Source of the DNA: an uncultured Flavobacteriaceae bacterium | GTDB taxonomy: Bacteria; Bacteroidota; Bacteroidia; Flavobacteriales; Flavobacteriaceae | Assembly (NCBI GenBank): GCA_938011315.1 | Contig: CALLUG010000047.1 | Span: forward strand, 1 to 34,887 | Length of the DNA stretch: 34,887 nucleotides | Reading direction: 5' to 3' | Shown: one piece after another, positions 26,747 to 34,638 of the stretch | Layout: every line of letters begins with the position of its first letter | How positions within the stretch are numbered: the first letter of the stretch is position 1 | Notes under the pieces: generated by a model | Seen by the model: only the letters and a program-made list of their open reading frames with translations | Database searches by the model: none | What the model was told of the DNA's origin: nothing | Made by a program: the position numbers and the translations under genes

Positions 26747-28071
26747 ATGGCAAATTCAAGAAGAAATAAGGGCAAGGATGCTAGTTTTAGATTAAAAGAA
26801 TCACCAAATGAAGAAAAAACTATACGATTGGATTATTCCTATGGAAACGTTTTAGATATTCTATTGGTTATTCTGTAAAGCCTATATATTGGGACTCGGC
26901 TAAACAACAAGTTAAGCAGGTAAAAGCAGTTCCTAATGCTGTCGAAATAAATAAGATAATTAGAGAATTAAAAAGTGAATTATTAAAATTTGTTGCTGAA
27001 TGTGACTCTAAACAGATTTTAATTTCAAATCAATTACTCAAAAGCCATTTAGATAGTTTTACAAAGAGAAATGTACAAGCCCCAGTAATTGAAGAAAAAG
27101 CAACCACTTTCTTTCCTTTCGTTGAAAAGTTTATTAAACTGAAAGAAAAACAATTACCAAAAGGTAAGAACGGAAGAAAAAATGCAACTGTTAAATGTTA
27201 CGAACAAACATATAAGCATTTAAAAGAGTTTCAATCTGACACGGGCTTTGTAGTTACTTTTAAAGCTATTGATAATGAGTTCTATTCTGAATTTATTGAA
27301 TATATGAATCATAAGACTTGGGGCAAGAATAACAAGAATTACGCTTTAAATTCGATTGGTAAGCATATAAAAAACTTGAAATCATTTATGAATGCATCTA
27401 TTTATGAAGATTTACACACTAATCTAAAGTACAAAAAGTTTAAGATTTTAGTTGAAGTTACAACTGCGGTCTTTTTGGAATTAGAAGAGCTTAAAAAATT
27501 ATATGAATTAGATTTAAAAGATAAGCCTCACTATGAATTAGCAAGAGATATATTTATAATTGGTTGTGAAATTGGTCAAAGAATAAGCGATTATCATAAT
27601 CTTAAACAATACACAATCATTGATTATTCTGGAGAGAAATACATAAAAATAAAACAAGAAAAAACTCAAAAAGAAGTTTTATGCAAAATTACTCCAGTAA
27701 TTAGCAGAATAATGAAAGATAGATACAATGATAGCCTACCTCCTAAAATTACAGAGCAAAAACTAAATAGCTACATAAAGATAATAGGTAAAATGGCGGA
27801 AATCAATACGCAAATAAAAAATGAAATAACAAGAGGAGGCAGTAAAGTAATTGAATATAAACCAAAGTATGATTTTATAATGGGTCATTCAGCAAGAAGG
27901 ACTTTTTGCACATTAAAATATAAAGCAGGTATGCAAGTACATTCTATTATGGAATTAAGCGGACACACCACAGTTAAAGAGTTTATGAAATACATAAGGA
28001 ATCCTAAAGAAGAACGTGTATCTCAAATAACAGAAACAAATGCTTTTAAAAACTCTTGTATTTCAATTTAA
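26747..28071 (+). pseudogene. Tyrosine recombinase (integrase), frameshifted near the N-terminus
   Basis: The first frame (MANSRRNKGKDASF ... IRLDYSYGN) stops at 26879. The adjoining frame, open from 26848 to 28071 without stops, carries on in sense as RFRYSIGYSVKPIYWD; one missing base near 26848 explains this. The rest has the SAM-like core-binding region and a complete catalytic set: R in GQRISDY (27580), a Lys in the beta-hairpin, HSARR (H and R), GHTT and the nucleophile Tyr in FMKYIR (about 27991). The family cuts and rejoins DNA at att sites through a 3'-phosphotyrosine. The position beside att-like site 2 fits an element-end integrase. It may be inactive, or the shift could be a base-calling error. 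Confidence 0.85.
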
Positions 28072-28090
28072 ATAATTTTGTTTTACGATA

Positions 28091-28107
28091 TATTATTTTG
28101 AATAATA
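28091..28107. promoter_or_regulatory. Operator-like palindrome at the higBA promoter
   Basis: TATTATT-TTG-AATAATA is a perfect 7-bp inverted repeat whose centre is the TTG -33 box. HigA-type antitoxins repress their own operon through palindromes overlapping the promoter, so this is the likely binding site. Confidence 0.5.
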
Positions 28108-28128
28108 AAATATTTAGCATTATCTTTG
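28098..28128 (+). promoter_or_regulatory. Promoter for higBA
   Basis: TTG (28098-28100), a 20-base spacer and TATCTTTG (28121-28128) fit the Bacteroidota consensus, 17 bases before the higB ATG. Confidence 0.65.
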
Positions 28129-28145
28129 CTACCATAAATTTATAA

Positions 28146-28442
28146 ATGCGAATAGTTACCTTTAAACGAATACAAGAATTTGCTTTAATACACGCTGATG
28201 CAGAAACGCCTTTAAATGTTTGGTATCATACAACAAGTGCAAAAAGTTGGAAGAATTTAGCAGATATAAAGCAAACCTTTAATAGTGTTGATTATGTAGG
28301 CAATAATAGGTATGTGTTTAATATTAAAGGAAACGATTATAGATTAGTTGCCATCATCTCGTTTAATGCTCAAAAAGTATATATTCGTTTTATTGGCACA
28401 CACGCAGAATATGATAAGATTAACAATATTAAAAACATTTAG
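28146..28442 (+). CDS. higB: HigB-type mRNA interferase toxin
   Basis: This 98-residue toxin of the HigB family (RelE-like fold) cleaves mRNA, usually on the ribosome. The family sequence is recognisable: MRIVTFKRIQEFALIHADAE at the start, then WYHTTSAKSWKNLADI, RYVFNIKGNDYRLVAII and a terminal FIGTHAEYDKI, where Arg and His/Tyr residues of the active face lie. The size is as usual (~95-100). The toxin gene comes first and the antitoxin follows after 2 bases, the order that defines HigBA. The promoter with palindrome is directly upstream. It may stabilise the integrative element in the population. Confidence 0.88.
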   Translation: MRIVTFKRIQEFALIHADAETPLNVWYHTTSAKSWKNLADIKQTFNSVDYVGNNRYVFNIKGNDYRLVAIISFNAQKVYIRFIGTHAEYDKINNIKNI

Positions 28443-28444
28443 TT

Positions 28445-28804
28445 ATGATACAGACAGAACAGCAATATAAAGCCATTTTAGAGCGTATAGAGGAACTTTT
28501 GCAAGTTACTGATAACATCGAGAACCAAAATGCAAAAGGTTACGTAGAACTCAATGTTTTGTCCGACCTTGTTGTTGCTTATGAAGAAGCCAATTATCCA
28601 GTTGGCAAACCACCATTAACTGAAGTTATAAAAATGCGTATGGCAGAAAAAGGCTTAAACCAAAAACGCCTTTCAGAATTGCTTGGTATTAGCACCTCAA
28701 GAGTTAGTGAATATTTAACAGGAAAGAGTGAGCCTACTTTAAAAGTAGCAAGAGAAATAAGTAAAAAATTAAGTATTGAACCCTCAATAGTATTAGGCGT
28801 TTAA
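28445..28804 (+). CDS. higA: HigA-type antitoxin
   Basis: This 119-residue partner of the preceding toxin has an N-terminal part (~1-60) that probably wraps the toxin and a C-terminal XRE helix-turn-helix (LTEVIKMRMAEKGLNQ, LSELLGISTSRVSEYLTG), which should bind the palindrome at 28091-28107. The start is 2 bases after the higB stop. A near-identical gene with an altered end lies at 25978. Together the two copies form an imperfect direct repeat flanking the integrase gene. Confidence 0.88.
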   Translation: MIQTEQQYKAILERIEELLQVTDNIENQNAKGYVELNVLSDLVVAYEEANYPVGKPPLTEVIKMRMAEKGLNQKRLSELLGISTSRVSEYLTGKSEPTLKVAREISKKLSIEPSIVLGV

Positions 28805-28852
28805 TACTAAAAAATAAAATAGCTACAAGCATAACATCTTCTTATGATTTGT

Positions 28853-28860
28853 TATATTTG
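28853..28860 (+). promoter_or_regulatory. -7 element upstream of the structured RNA candidate
   Basis: TATATTTG matches TAnnTTTG exactly. Initiation would fall near 28867, before the folded region and well upstream of the next start codon (29104), so the transcript would have a ~235-base non-coding part. -33 box not clear. Confidence 0.45.
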
Positions 28861-28866
28861 TAGCAG

Positions 28867-29090
28867 ACATATCGAATAATAAAGCGTTAGCTTTTATTCT
28901 GTTAATAAGAAATCTGAACATTTCAATTACAGTACAGAGTAAATAGACTATCGCTCACGTTTAGGCGTGGGTTGATGCTATTTCATACTGTATAGGTTGT
29001 TTAGAGCCTCTTATTAGTGGAATGTGCTGAAATTCCACGCTTTGTGCATTATACAAACTTTCACTTTAGGAATTTGAGTGAGTAAAACTT
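28867..29090 (+). ncRNA. Structured RNA candidate with nested helices
   Basis: This gene-free stretch is GC-richer in patches and folds in an ordered way. Three nested helices share one axis: TACAGTA/TACTGTA (28928-28934 with 28986-28992), AAATAG/CTATTT (28941-28946 with 28978-28983) and CTCACG/CGTGGG (28954-28959 with 28966-28971) closed by the loop TTTAGG. Then follow a hairpin GTGGAAT/ATTCCAC (29017-29023 with 29032-29038) and TCACT/AGTGA (29061-29065 with 29077-29081). Small hairpins precede it (AAAGC/GCTTT at 28881-28894, GAAAT/ATTTC at 28909-28924). A promoter-like element lies upstream. I recognise no Rfam class with certainty. It could be a stand-alone RNA of the mobile element or the 5' leader of the lipoprotein gene at 29104. 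Confidence 0.55.
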
Positions 29091-29103
29091 AAATTCTTTT
29101 CTA

Positions 29104-29523
29104 ATGAAAAAACTTTTTTTCACTTTTAGTATTTGCTTATTAATACTATGTTCTTGCTCATCTTCTGATGATGACAATTCAAATAACAATCCTTCTTCTA
29201 TTAATCCACCAACCTGGATTCAAGGCACTTGGTTAGCAGAAACAATTTCTGGAAGTGATTTAGGTTTTGAGTTTACTGCTGATGATTTTTGTTTTATAAA
29301 TGGAACAATAACTACTTGCTACAAATCTCAAATTGAACAGTTTAATAATGCAGGACAAAATACTATTGTAAATGAAACAATAACAGAAACCGAATATAGT
29401 ATAGAAATAAATTACAGTAGTCAGCAAGTAAATTATGAATTTGAAAAAATATCTAATACTGAAATTGAATGGATTAACGACCCATTAGGAGATTTAAGTC
29501 AAACTATTTTTATTAAACAATAA
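29104..29523 (+). CDS. Small lipoprotein, first gene of the cargo block
   Basis: 139 residues. The signal peptide MKKLFFTFSICLLIL is followed by a lipobox LCSC (lipidated Cys18) and SSSDDD, similar to a surface-export signal. The mature part of about 120 residues looks like a small beta-barrel of the lipocalin type (WIQGTWLAETI, IEINYSSQQVNYEFEKI, IEWIND), but this is only a fold guess. Two Cys in the middle (FCFINGTITTC) may form a disulfide. It heads a block of six close genes and follows the structured RNA candidate. Confidence 0.7.
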   Translation: MKKLFFTFSICLLILCSCSSSDDDNSNNNPSSINPPTWIQGTWLAETISGSDLGFEFTADDFCFINGTITTCYKSQIEQFNNAGQNTIVNETITETEYSIEINYSSQQVNYEFEKISNTEIEWINDPLGDLSQTIFIKQ

Positions 29524-29528
29524 AAGAA

Positions 29529-30041
29529 ATGGGTGTAATATTAGATATTATTATGTGGGCTTTTCTGATTATTGTTGGTTTAGCAATCTTCGTCCCGATA
29601 ATAATTAATATCGTGAACAAGGTTAATGAAACTCAAGAAATAAATGTACCTAAAAAACAATACTCAAACCAAACCCAAAATGTGTTTGCTAAAAAAAATG
29701 AAAGGCAATATTCAAAGACTGAATATGAAATGGAAAAATATATAGCAAATGCAAAACCTGTAAGTTTATTAAGTCCGTATGACCAAAAGCTATATGAAGA
29801 ACGAATTGAAAAATCTTTTAATGATTCAGTTTTAAGAGCGTTAGACCAAATAGAAACAGATTTTAACACCAATGAGATTAATCAGCTTACAGTAAACGTA
29901 ATTTTGATACATGTGTCCGATACCTATAAATTTTTTATTGAAGATGAAGATTTTTATAAATTAATACATAAGGATTTACATGTTAAGACAGTTAAAAAAA
30001 TACGTGATAAAGTTTTAGATAAATTAGGAATTAAGCTATAA
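29529..30041 (+). CDS. Membrane-anchored protein of unknown function
   Basis: 170 residues. One N-terminal membrane helix (ILDIIMWAFLIIVGLAIFVP, about residues 4-27) is followed by a basic, Asn/Gln-rich linker and a C-terminal helical domain (residues ~65-170) that should face the cytoplasm or periplasm. I do not recognise the family. It begins 5 bases after the lipoprotein stop and ends 3 bases before the next start, so it is clearly within an operon. Confidence 0.65.
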   Translation: MGVILDIIMWAFLIIVGLAIFVPIIINIVNKVNETQEINVPKKQYSNQTQNVFAKKNERQYSKTEYEMEKYIANAKPVSLLSPYDQKLYEERIEKSFNDSVLRALDQIETDFNTNEINQLTVNVILIHVSDTYKFFIEDEDFYKLIHKDLHVKTVKKIRDKVLDKLGIKL

Positions 30042-30044
30042 GAA

Positions 30045-31211
30045 ATGGGATTTTTTAAGAAACTTATCGGTCAAGAGCCATTAATGAAAACAATACTTGG
30101 CGAATATGATTTTATAACAACAAATATTAAATCGAACATAAACGATTTAAAATTAACAGATATTTCTTACGTAAAACAAACTCAAGTAATCCTGCATACA
30201 GTTAGTGAAAATTCGTTCCGAGTAGAACTAAAATCATTAGATAAGTCTACTATTTTACAAGGAATGGCAATTCCAGAAGACGTCAATGATTATACTTGTT
30301 TTCAGCTTTTAGATTTTGATGGTACTGGACAGTATTTGTTAGAATTATCTGATAACGACTTAAAACTTCATTCTCATAGCAAAAAGACTACTTTAAGATA
30401 TGTAAATGTCGATATACAAGAAATCGGCATTAAAAAAGAAAAATTAAAGGAAATAAAAAACAGGAGTGTAGAAAAGAAACAATTTGTTAGTAAAATATTT
30501 TCAAGAACTAATTCTAAAAACTTAATAAAACTTGAAAAAGAATTAATACAGTTTTTAAAGGAAATTGATGGAGCAAACTTATATGGAGATATATATGATA
30601 TTCTTCCTAAATATGTTTGTTTTGATTTTGAAAGAGATTGGTATAATAAGTTTACTGATAAATATTCTCAAGATGAAAACCTCTTGCTTTATATTTTAAA
30701 AGGTTATCAAGAGAAAATTAATCATATCCCTAAAGCAGAAATTGAAGCCTTTTTACACCTACACGAGAAATTTGTAACGGTACGTTTATTAAAAGGAGCA
30801 GTTGATGAAAATCAAAATAGTCTATATGACTTATTGTGTAAAATCAGAGCCGAAGAAGTAAAAGAGAGTTTCAGGTCTATTATCATTAGAAATGAACACT
30901 TAATTCCATTTTCAATAGCTTATGAAAAATTTGCTGATAATCAAGAAGATTTCTTTGAATTAAATGAAAAAATTGAGGAACTAAACGAAGATGATAGTTA
31001 TCTTTCTTTCAAAATTTATAACAAAATAGAATCGTTATTAAACTTCTTTTATATAAGTCCGAATATTACACTTGTTGAAATGAAAGATGTATTTTTAACA
31101 GATTTTCAGCTTTTAAAAGCTGAAGTTAATAATTTCAAAAATATTGAAGCAAAAGATATTTTCTTAAATTATATGATTGGTATTGAGGGTTTTATTGAGC
31201 AATATTCCTAA
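30045..31211 (+). CDS. Large soluble protein of unknown function
   Basis: 388 residues, family not recognised. It starts with an amphipathic MGFFKKLIG that may touch the membrane. Residues ~30-135 read as beta-rich (VILHTVSENSFRVELKSL, QLLDFDGTGQYLLELSD) and the rest as mainly helical with a highly charged linker (KKEKLKEIKNRSVEKKQ). No signal peptide, no nucleotide-binding or nuclease motif seen. Its stop overlaps the start of the next gene by one base (TAATG), a sign of translational coupling. It is the only large soluble member of the block. Confidence 0.65.
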   Translation: MGFFKKLIGQEPLMKTILGEYDFITTNIKSNINDLKLTDISYVKQTQVILHTVSENSFRVELKSLDKSTILQGMAIPEDVNDYTCFQLLDFDGTGQYLLELSDNDLKLHSHSKKTTLRYVNVDIQEIGIKKEKLKEIKNRSVEKKQFVSKIFSRTNSKNLIKLEKELIQFLKEIDGANLYGDIYDILPKYVCFDFERDWYNKFTDKYSQDENLLLYILKGYQEKINHIPKAEIEAFLHLHEKFVTVRLLKGAVDENQNSLYDLLCKIRAEEVKESFRSIIIRNEHLIPFSIAYEKFADNQEDFFELNEKIEELNEDDSYLSFKIYNKIESLLNFFYISPNITLVEMKDVFLTDFQLLKAEVNNFKNIEAKDIFLNYMIGIEGFIEQYS

Positions 31212-31522
31212 TGAAAAAAATCTTTATGAAATCATCTATTATAAAAATAACTCTAGCCATCCTTTTATTCCTTTGCGTATTCAATATGCCTTATGGTTAT
31301 TACCAATTTGTTAGGTTTTTGAGTATGGTTGGCTTTGGTATTTTAGCCTATAAAGCAAATGAAAACAATAATAGTACAGAAATGATAGTTTACATAGCAT
31401 TGGCTATTTTGTTTCAACCATTATTTAAAATTGCTTTAGGTCGCACTCTATGGAATATTGTAGATGTTATAGTCGCTATTGGCTTATTAGTAAGTTTAAA
31501 GAAAAATAACGCAAATAGCTAA
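31211..31522 (+). CDS. Small multi-pass membrane protein (DUF6804-like)
   Basis: 103 residues with about three to four membrane helices (IIKITLAILLFLCVFNMP, FVRFLSMVGFGILAYKA, MIVYIALAILFQPLFKIAL, LWNIVDVIVAIGLLVSL). The arrangement, with YYQFVRF between the first two helices and FQPLFKIALGRTLWNIVD before the last, resembles the small membrane family I know as DUF6804, whose function is unknown. It is coupled by TAATG overlaps to both neighbours. Confidence 0.65.
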   Translation: MKKIFMKSSIIKITLAILLFLCVFNMPYGYYQFVRFLSMVGFGILAYKANENNNSTEMIVYIALAILFQPLFKIALGRTLWNIVDVIVAIGLLVSLKKNNANS

Positions 31523-32103
31523 TGCAAAAATTTATAATACCAGTACTAATAACGGTTTTTGTCGCTTGTGGTATTTATGCCATTACAGATAGTTTGTTTA
31601 GTTCTAAACCAAAAGAAAAATCTACATCTTCTGTAAAATACGATAATCATTTAAAAGAAGTTAGGCAAGAATCCAAAGAAAATTTACAAGCTGTAAAAGA
31701 ACTGCCTTATGATTATAAGGTTATAGACGATAAGACTGTTTTCTTACCTACTTGGAACAATATTTTTAATACTGTTACTATGCCTCAAGATTTGCTAGAG
31801 CAACTTATGGATACCTATAATTATAACTATGACTATAAGACTAAAAATAATTCTTGGTCTAAAAGCATTGGCAATACCATATTGAGAATAAACAGAGAAG
31901 AAGAAGGCAGTTTACTACTAACTTGGAAAAACATTGAATTAGACACAAAAGCACTAGAACAGCAATTACAAGAAATGCAATTAATTCAAAAAACCGATGC
32001 TTTAAAAACTTATGAATACAAGAGTAATAATAAAACCATAAGAGTAAGCATAAGCCATAATGGAACGTCTCATTTTGTAGCTTTTAATATTATCAAAAAT
32101 TAA
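31522..32103 (+). CDS. Membrane-anchored protein of unknown function
   Basis: 193 residues. An N-terminal membrane helix (IIPVLITVFVACGIYAI, residues ~4-21) could also be a signal anchor; a Cys at 16 is not in a good lipobox. A charged linker follows and then a domain of about 130 residues (DYKVIDDKTVFLPTWNN, GSLLLTWKNIELD). No family recognised. It begins in the stop of the preceding gene and ends 3 bases before a small membrane peptide gene. Confidence 0.65.
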   Translation: MQKFIIPVLITVFVACGIYAITDSLFSSKPKEKSTSSVKYDNHLKEVRQESKENLQAVKELPYDYKVIDDKTVFLPTWNNIFNTVTMPQDLLEQLMDTYNYNYDYKTKNNSWSKSIGNTILRINREEEGSLLLTWKNIELDTKALEQQLQEMQLIQKTDALKTYEYKSNNKTIRVSISHNGTSHFVAFNIIKN

Positions 32104-32106
32104 TTT

Positions 32107-32286
32107 ATGGACACTCTTTTTGATATTTGTGTACGCATCTTACAAATCATAGGCAACGTTACAGGATTAGGATATAAAGCTGCTAATATTTGGATTTTCG
32201 TTATTATACACCCACTTTTAACGCTATATTTTTACTATTTGTACCGTAAGTATAAAAAGCGTTTTAAAAACTTAAAAAAACCTTAA
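32107..32286 (+). CDS. 59-residue membrane peptide
   Basis: Starts 3 bases after the preceding stop. The peptide has one long or two short membrane helices (IWIFVIIHPLLTLYFYYL) and a strongly basic tail (YRKYKKRFKNLKK), so it is probably an inner-membrane protein with its tail in the cytoplasm. It looks like the sixth and last gene of the block. The close spacing and ordered hydrophobicity argue that it is real despite its size. Confidence 0.6.
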   Translation: MDTLFDICVRILQIIGNVTGLGYKAANIWIFVIIHPLLTLYFYYLYRKYKKRFKNLKKP

Positions 32287-32430
32287 AGAGAACTAATAAC
32301 TCCTTTTAACTCTGTCACAATATTTATTATCATATTATTTTTAATATTCTATTACAAATTAAAGAAAAGGGTAAAATGTTAGCTATATTAGTAATAACAA
32401 TTTACCCTTCGCCTTAACTGATAAATAGAG

Positions 32431-33363
32431 TTAAGCTACTGCTTTATAATTGTTAATTTGTAAATCTTGCACATTGCAATTCATAAGCTGTGCAAATTTA
32501 TTCATAAGACTGTTTTTTATTTCCGCCTTTGTTTTAACCATATTATACTCTAAAAGTATGTTTTCAAACTTCTTTTTAAAACGGTCTTTACGCTTATAGG
32601 TTTTAGTTTTAAAATACCCTTTCCAATGATTAGGGTTTATGCCATTTTTAAAAACTTCAAAATCTGTACTACAATCTGGATTCACTAAAAACAAACTATC
32701 AACAATAAGTAAATCGTTAAACTTGTTTAAAAGATCCTTAAATAACATTTTAAAGCGTAATCTGTCTATATCAGATAAATTAAAAATCTCAAAATGTTTT
32801 TCTAAATATCTACTTCTTTTAATCTTCAATTCCACCCGTAAAATATATTTGTCTCTTATTTTAAATGGTTTAGACTTATTATATATTTTAATGTTGTAAT
32901 CTGTTCGTTCAAACTCTAAATAATCGCCATCAAATTTTGTATCTCGGTTCGGTGCTTTATAGTCATACATCAAAACAAAGTAATCTATTAAATCTTGAGG
33001 ATTAATAGAGGTTTCAATATTTAATCCAAACTCTAAAAATGTCGGTTTCGCATTAAACTTGTTTACACTTAAATCGTTACAAAATTGGTCTAAAGTTTCT
33101 TGAAAATCACAATACGAAAAGTCATTATAATTATGTTTTTCATCTTCTGCATACATATTAAACAACTGATGAAAACTGCCTCCTAAATATGAGAAATTCT
33201 TGGTAATTTTTACATCAAAATTGTAGTATTTACCTTTTCTATTTTCACTTATAAAATCAGTATCAGTAATTCTTTTGCTATGGAATAAATCTATTACATT
33301 AGTGTTTTTAATATGCGATAAAACACTATTTCTATCTGTTTTTATTCTTGTAAAATCTATCAT
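32431..33363 (-). CDS. Possible replication initiator of a mobile element
   Basis: 310 residues. Three blocks recall replication-initiation proteins of filamentous phages and small mobile elements (Rep_trans-like): LEFGLNIE (110-117), a KIYNKSK block (159-165) and LRVELKIK (175-182), in the usual order and spacing. A catalytic Tyr cannot be assigned with certainty. The C-terminus is basic and probably binds DNA (YFKTKTYKRKDRFKKKFENI). Its ATG overlaps the stop of the HTH gene by 4 bases (ATGA), so both are made together. Alternative: a mobilisation-related protein of unknown type. Family assignment is tentative. Confidence 0.5.
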   Translation of the reverse strand: MIDFTRIKTDRNSVLSHIKNTNVIDLFHSKRITDTDFISENRKGKYYNFDVKITKNFSYLGGSFHQLFNMYAEDEKHNYNDFSYCDFQETLDQFCNDLSVNKFNAKPTFLEFGLNIETSINPQDLIDYFVLMYDYKAPNRDTKFDGDYLEFERTDYNIKIYNKSKPFKIRDKYILRVELKIKRSRYLEKHFEIFNLSDIDRLRFKMLFKDLLNKFNDLLIVDSLFLVNPDCSTDFEVFKNGINPNHWKGYFKTKTYKRKDRFKKKFENILLEYNMVKTKAEIKNSLMNKFAQLMNCNVQDLQINNYKAVA

Positions 33364-33704
33364 AGCGAGTTGGTTTTTAAGAAATTAAACACTTCGCTTT
33401 TAGAGTAATAGACTTTTCTGCCAATCTTTGTTTTTGGTTTTAAAATACCAGTTACAGTATTATAACGCCATAAAGTGCTGGCAGATACCTTTAGAGTTTT
33501 ACAAACCTCTTTAGGTGTCATTAAATCAGTTTCAGTATTGTCGCCATCTTCTTTAGCGGCTTCAATAGTTTTAACTGGTGGAGTTGGAATTACAGATTTT
33601 ACTGCTTCTTTAATCATTCCTTTTAAATCATCCATAGATAGATGAAAGCATTGGACAAATTGCTGTCCTTGTTGTTGTTGTTGTTGTTGTTGTTCTAAAG
33701 TCAT
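33360..33704 (-). CDS. Helix-turn-helix protein, excisionase-like
   Basis: 114 residues. The C-terminal half (62-112) is a winged helix of the HTH_17/excisionase type: MTPKEVCKTLKVSASTLWRY, GRKVYYSKSEVFNFL. The N-terminal half opens with eight Gln encoded by CAA repeats and an amphipathic helix (MDDLKGMIKEAVKSVI), followed by a Pro-rich linker. Such proteins in Bacteroidota mobile elements act as excision or replication factors together with the integrase. The overlap with the following gene indicates joint expression. Confidence 0.75.
   Translation of the reverse strand: MTLEQQQQQQQQGQQFVQCFHLSMDDLKGMIKEAVKSVIPTPPVKTIEAAKEDGDNTETDLMTPKEVCKTLKVSASTLWRYNTVTGILKPKTKIGRKVYYSKSEVFNFLKTNSL
33669..33692 (-). 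repeat. CAA trinucleotide repeat, eight units
   Basis: Eight perfect CAA codons (plus strand TTG) encode the Gln run at residues 5-12 of the HTH protein. The number of units can change by slippage without shifting the frame. Confidence 0.85.
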
Positions 33705-33887
33705 TTTAAATTGTTTTAATTATTAGCAAATAAGCGTACCCTACTGCTTTACAAAGCGCAAGAAACCACTATATTAAATGCTTCCAATAAAAACGGACTT
33801 CACAGACTTTTGAAAAATTAAAGGAATATAACCTGTATTTATGTTTATAGATAAATCATAAAGTTTTCTTAACGGACTTAAAACGGA

Positions 33888-34595
33888 CTAAATAATGTCT
33901 AAAAAATTAAATTGACCAACATTACCTTCATTTTGTTTCAATCGCTTTTTTCTTGATTCATCTATGGTAGTTCCTTTCTTAAAATCATAAAGCTCTCGCA
34001 TATAATTAATCCCTTTTCTGTTATTTTTATAAGCTCTATTAATCAAACCTTTTTCTTCACAATAATTATAGAACCTAACCAAATCAGCAGATTCTTTCAG
34101 CCATTTATTTCTATCTTCCGATAGGAATCCCAAAGATTCCAATTTATATTCATAGCTATAAAATTTCTCTTCAAACTCTTTGTTTATAAGGCTTCCAATA
34201 ATTTTGTCTTTTGTACGTCCTTTTTTAGTTTTGAAAACATCAAGAAAATCAGCTTTAAAATACTCGCTTATACCTTTTAACATAATTTCATCAAAACGCT
34301 TAAAAATTTCAATTACTGCTTTCTGAATATCGTTTAATGGTATATCAGTATGCCAACCATATTTAATATTTTCTAATGCGTTTTGACTTCTCTTTAACGC
34401 TTTGATTATTTTTTTAATTCTTAAACTCATTGCCCTACCGTCTCCAGTTTCTTCAATCCATTTTATTGCATTTGGTAAAAAAGCCTTGTCATAATGAAAA
34501 TTTATTAGCCATTCATCGCTATACCAACTTTGAAATTCGTCTAACGGAAAATTCTCTTGAAAATCTTCATAATTTAATTGATTCTCCGTAAACAC
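33888..34595 (-). CDS. Hypothetical protein, 5' end abutting an IS
   Basis: About 235 residues, helical and charged, family not recognised. The C-terminal part (FYNYCEEKGLI, INYMRELYDFKKGTTIDESRKKRLKQ) resembles the tail of regulatory proteins on Bacteroidota conjugative elements, but too weakly for a name. There is no ATG near the beginning: the frame is bounded by a TGA at 34596-34598, and the first possible start is GTG at 34595. The IS1595-type sequence begins within a few bases of this point, so the gene may have lost its 5' end to the insertion, or it may start at the GTG. Confidence 0.6.
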   Translation of the reverse strand: MFTENQLNYEDFQENFPLDEFQSWYSDEWLINFHYDKAFLPNAIKWIEETGDGRAMSLRIKKIIKALKRSQNALENIKYGWHTDIPLNDIQKAVIEIFKRFDEIMLKGISEYFKADFLDVFKTKKGRTKDKIIGSLINKEFEEKFYSYEYKLESLGFLSEDRNKWLKESADLVRFYNYCEEKGLINRAYKNNRKGINYMRELYDFKKGTTIDESRKKRLKQNEGNVGQFNFLDII

Positions 34596-34638
34596 TCATA
34601 ATTGGTAAAATAGTTGTAAATTGCTTAAAAATACTATT

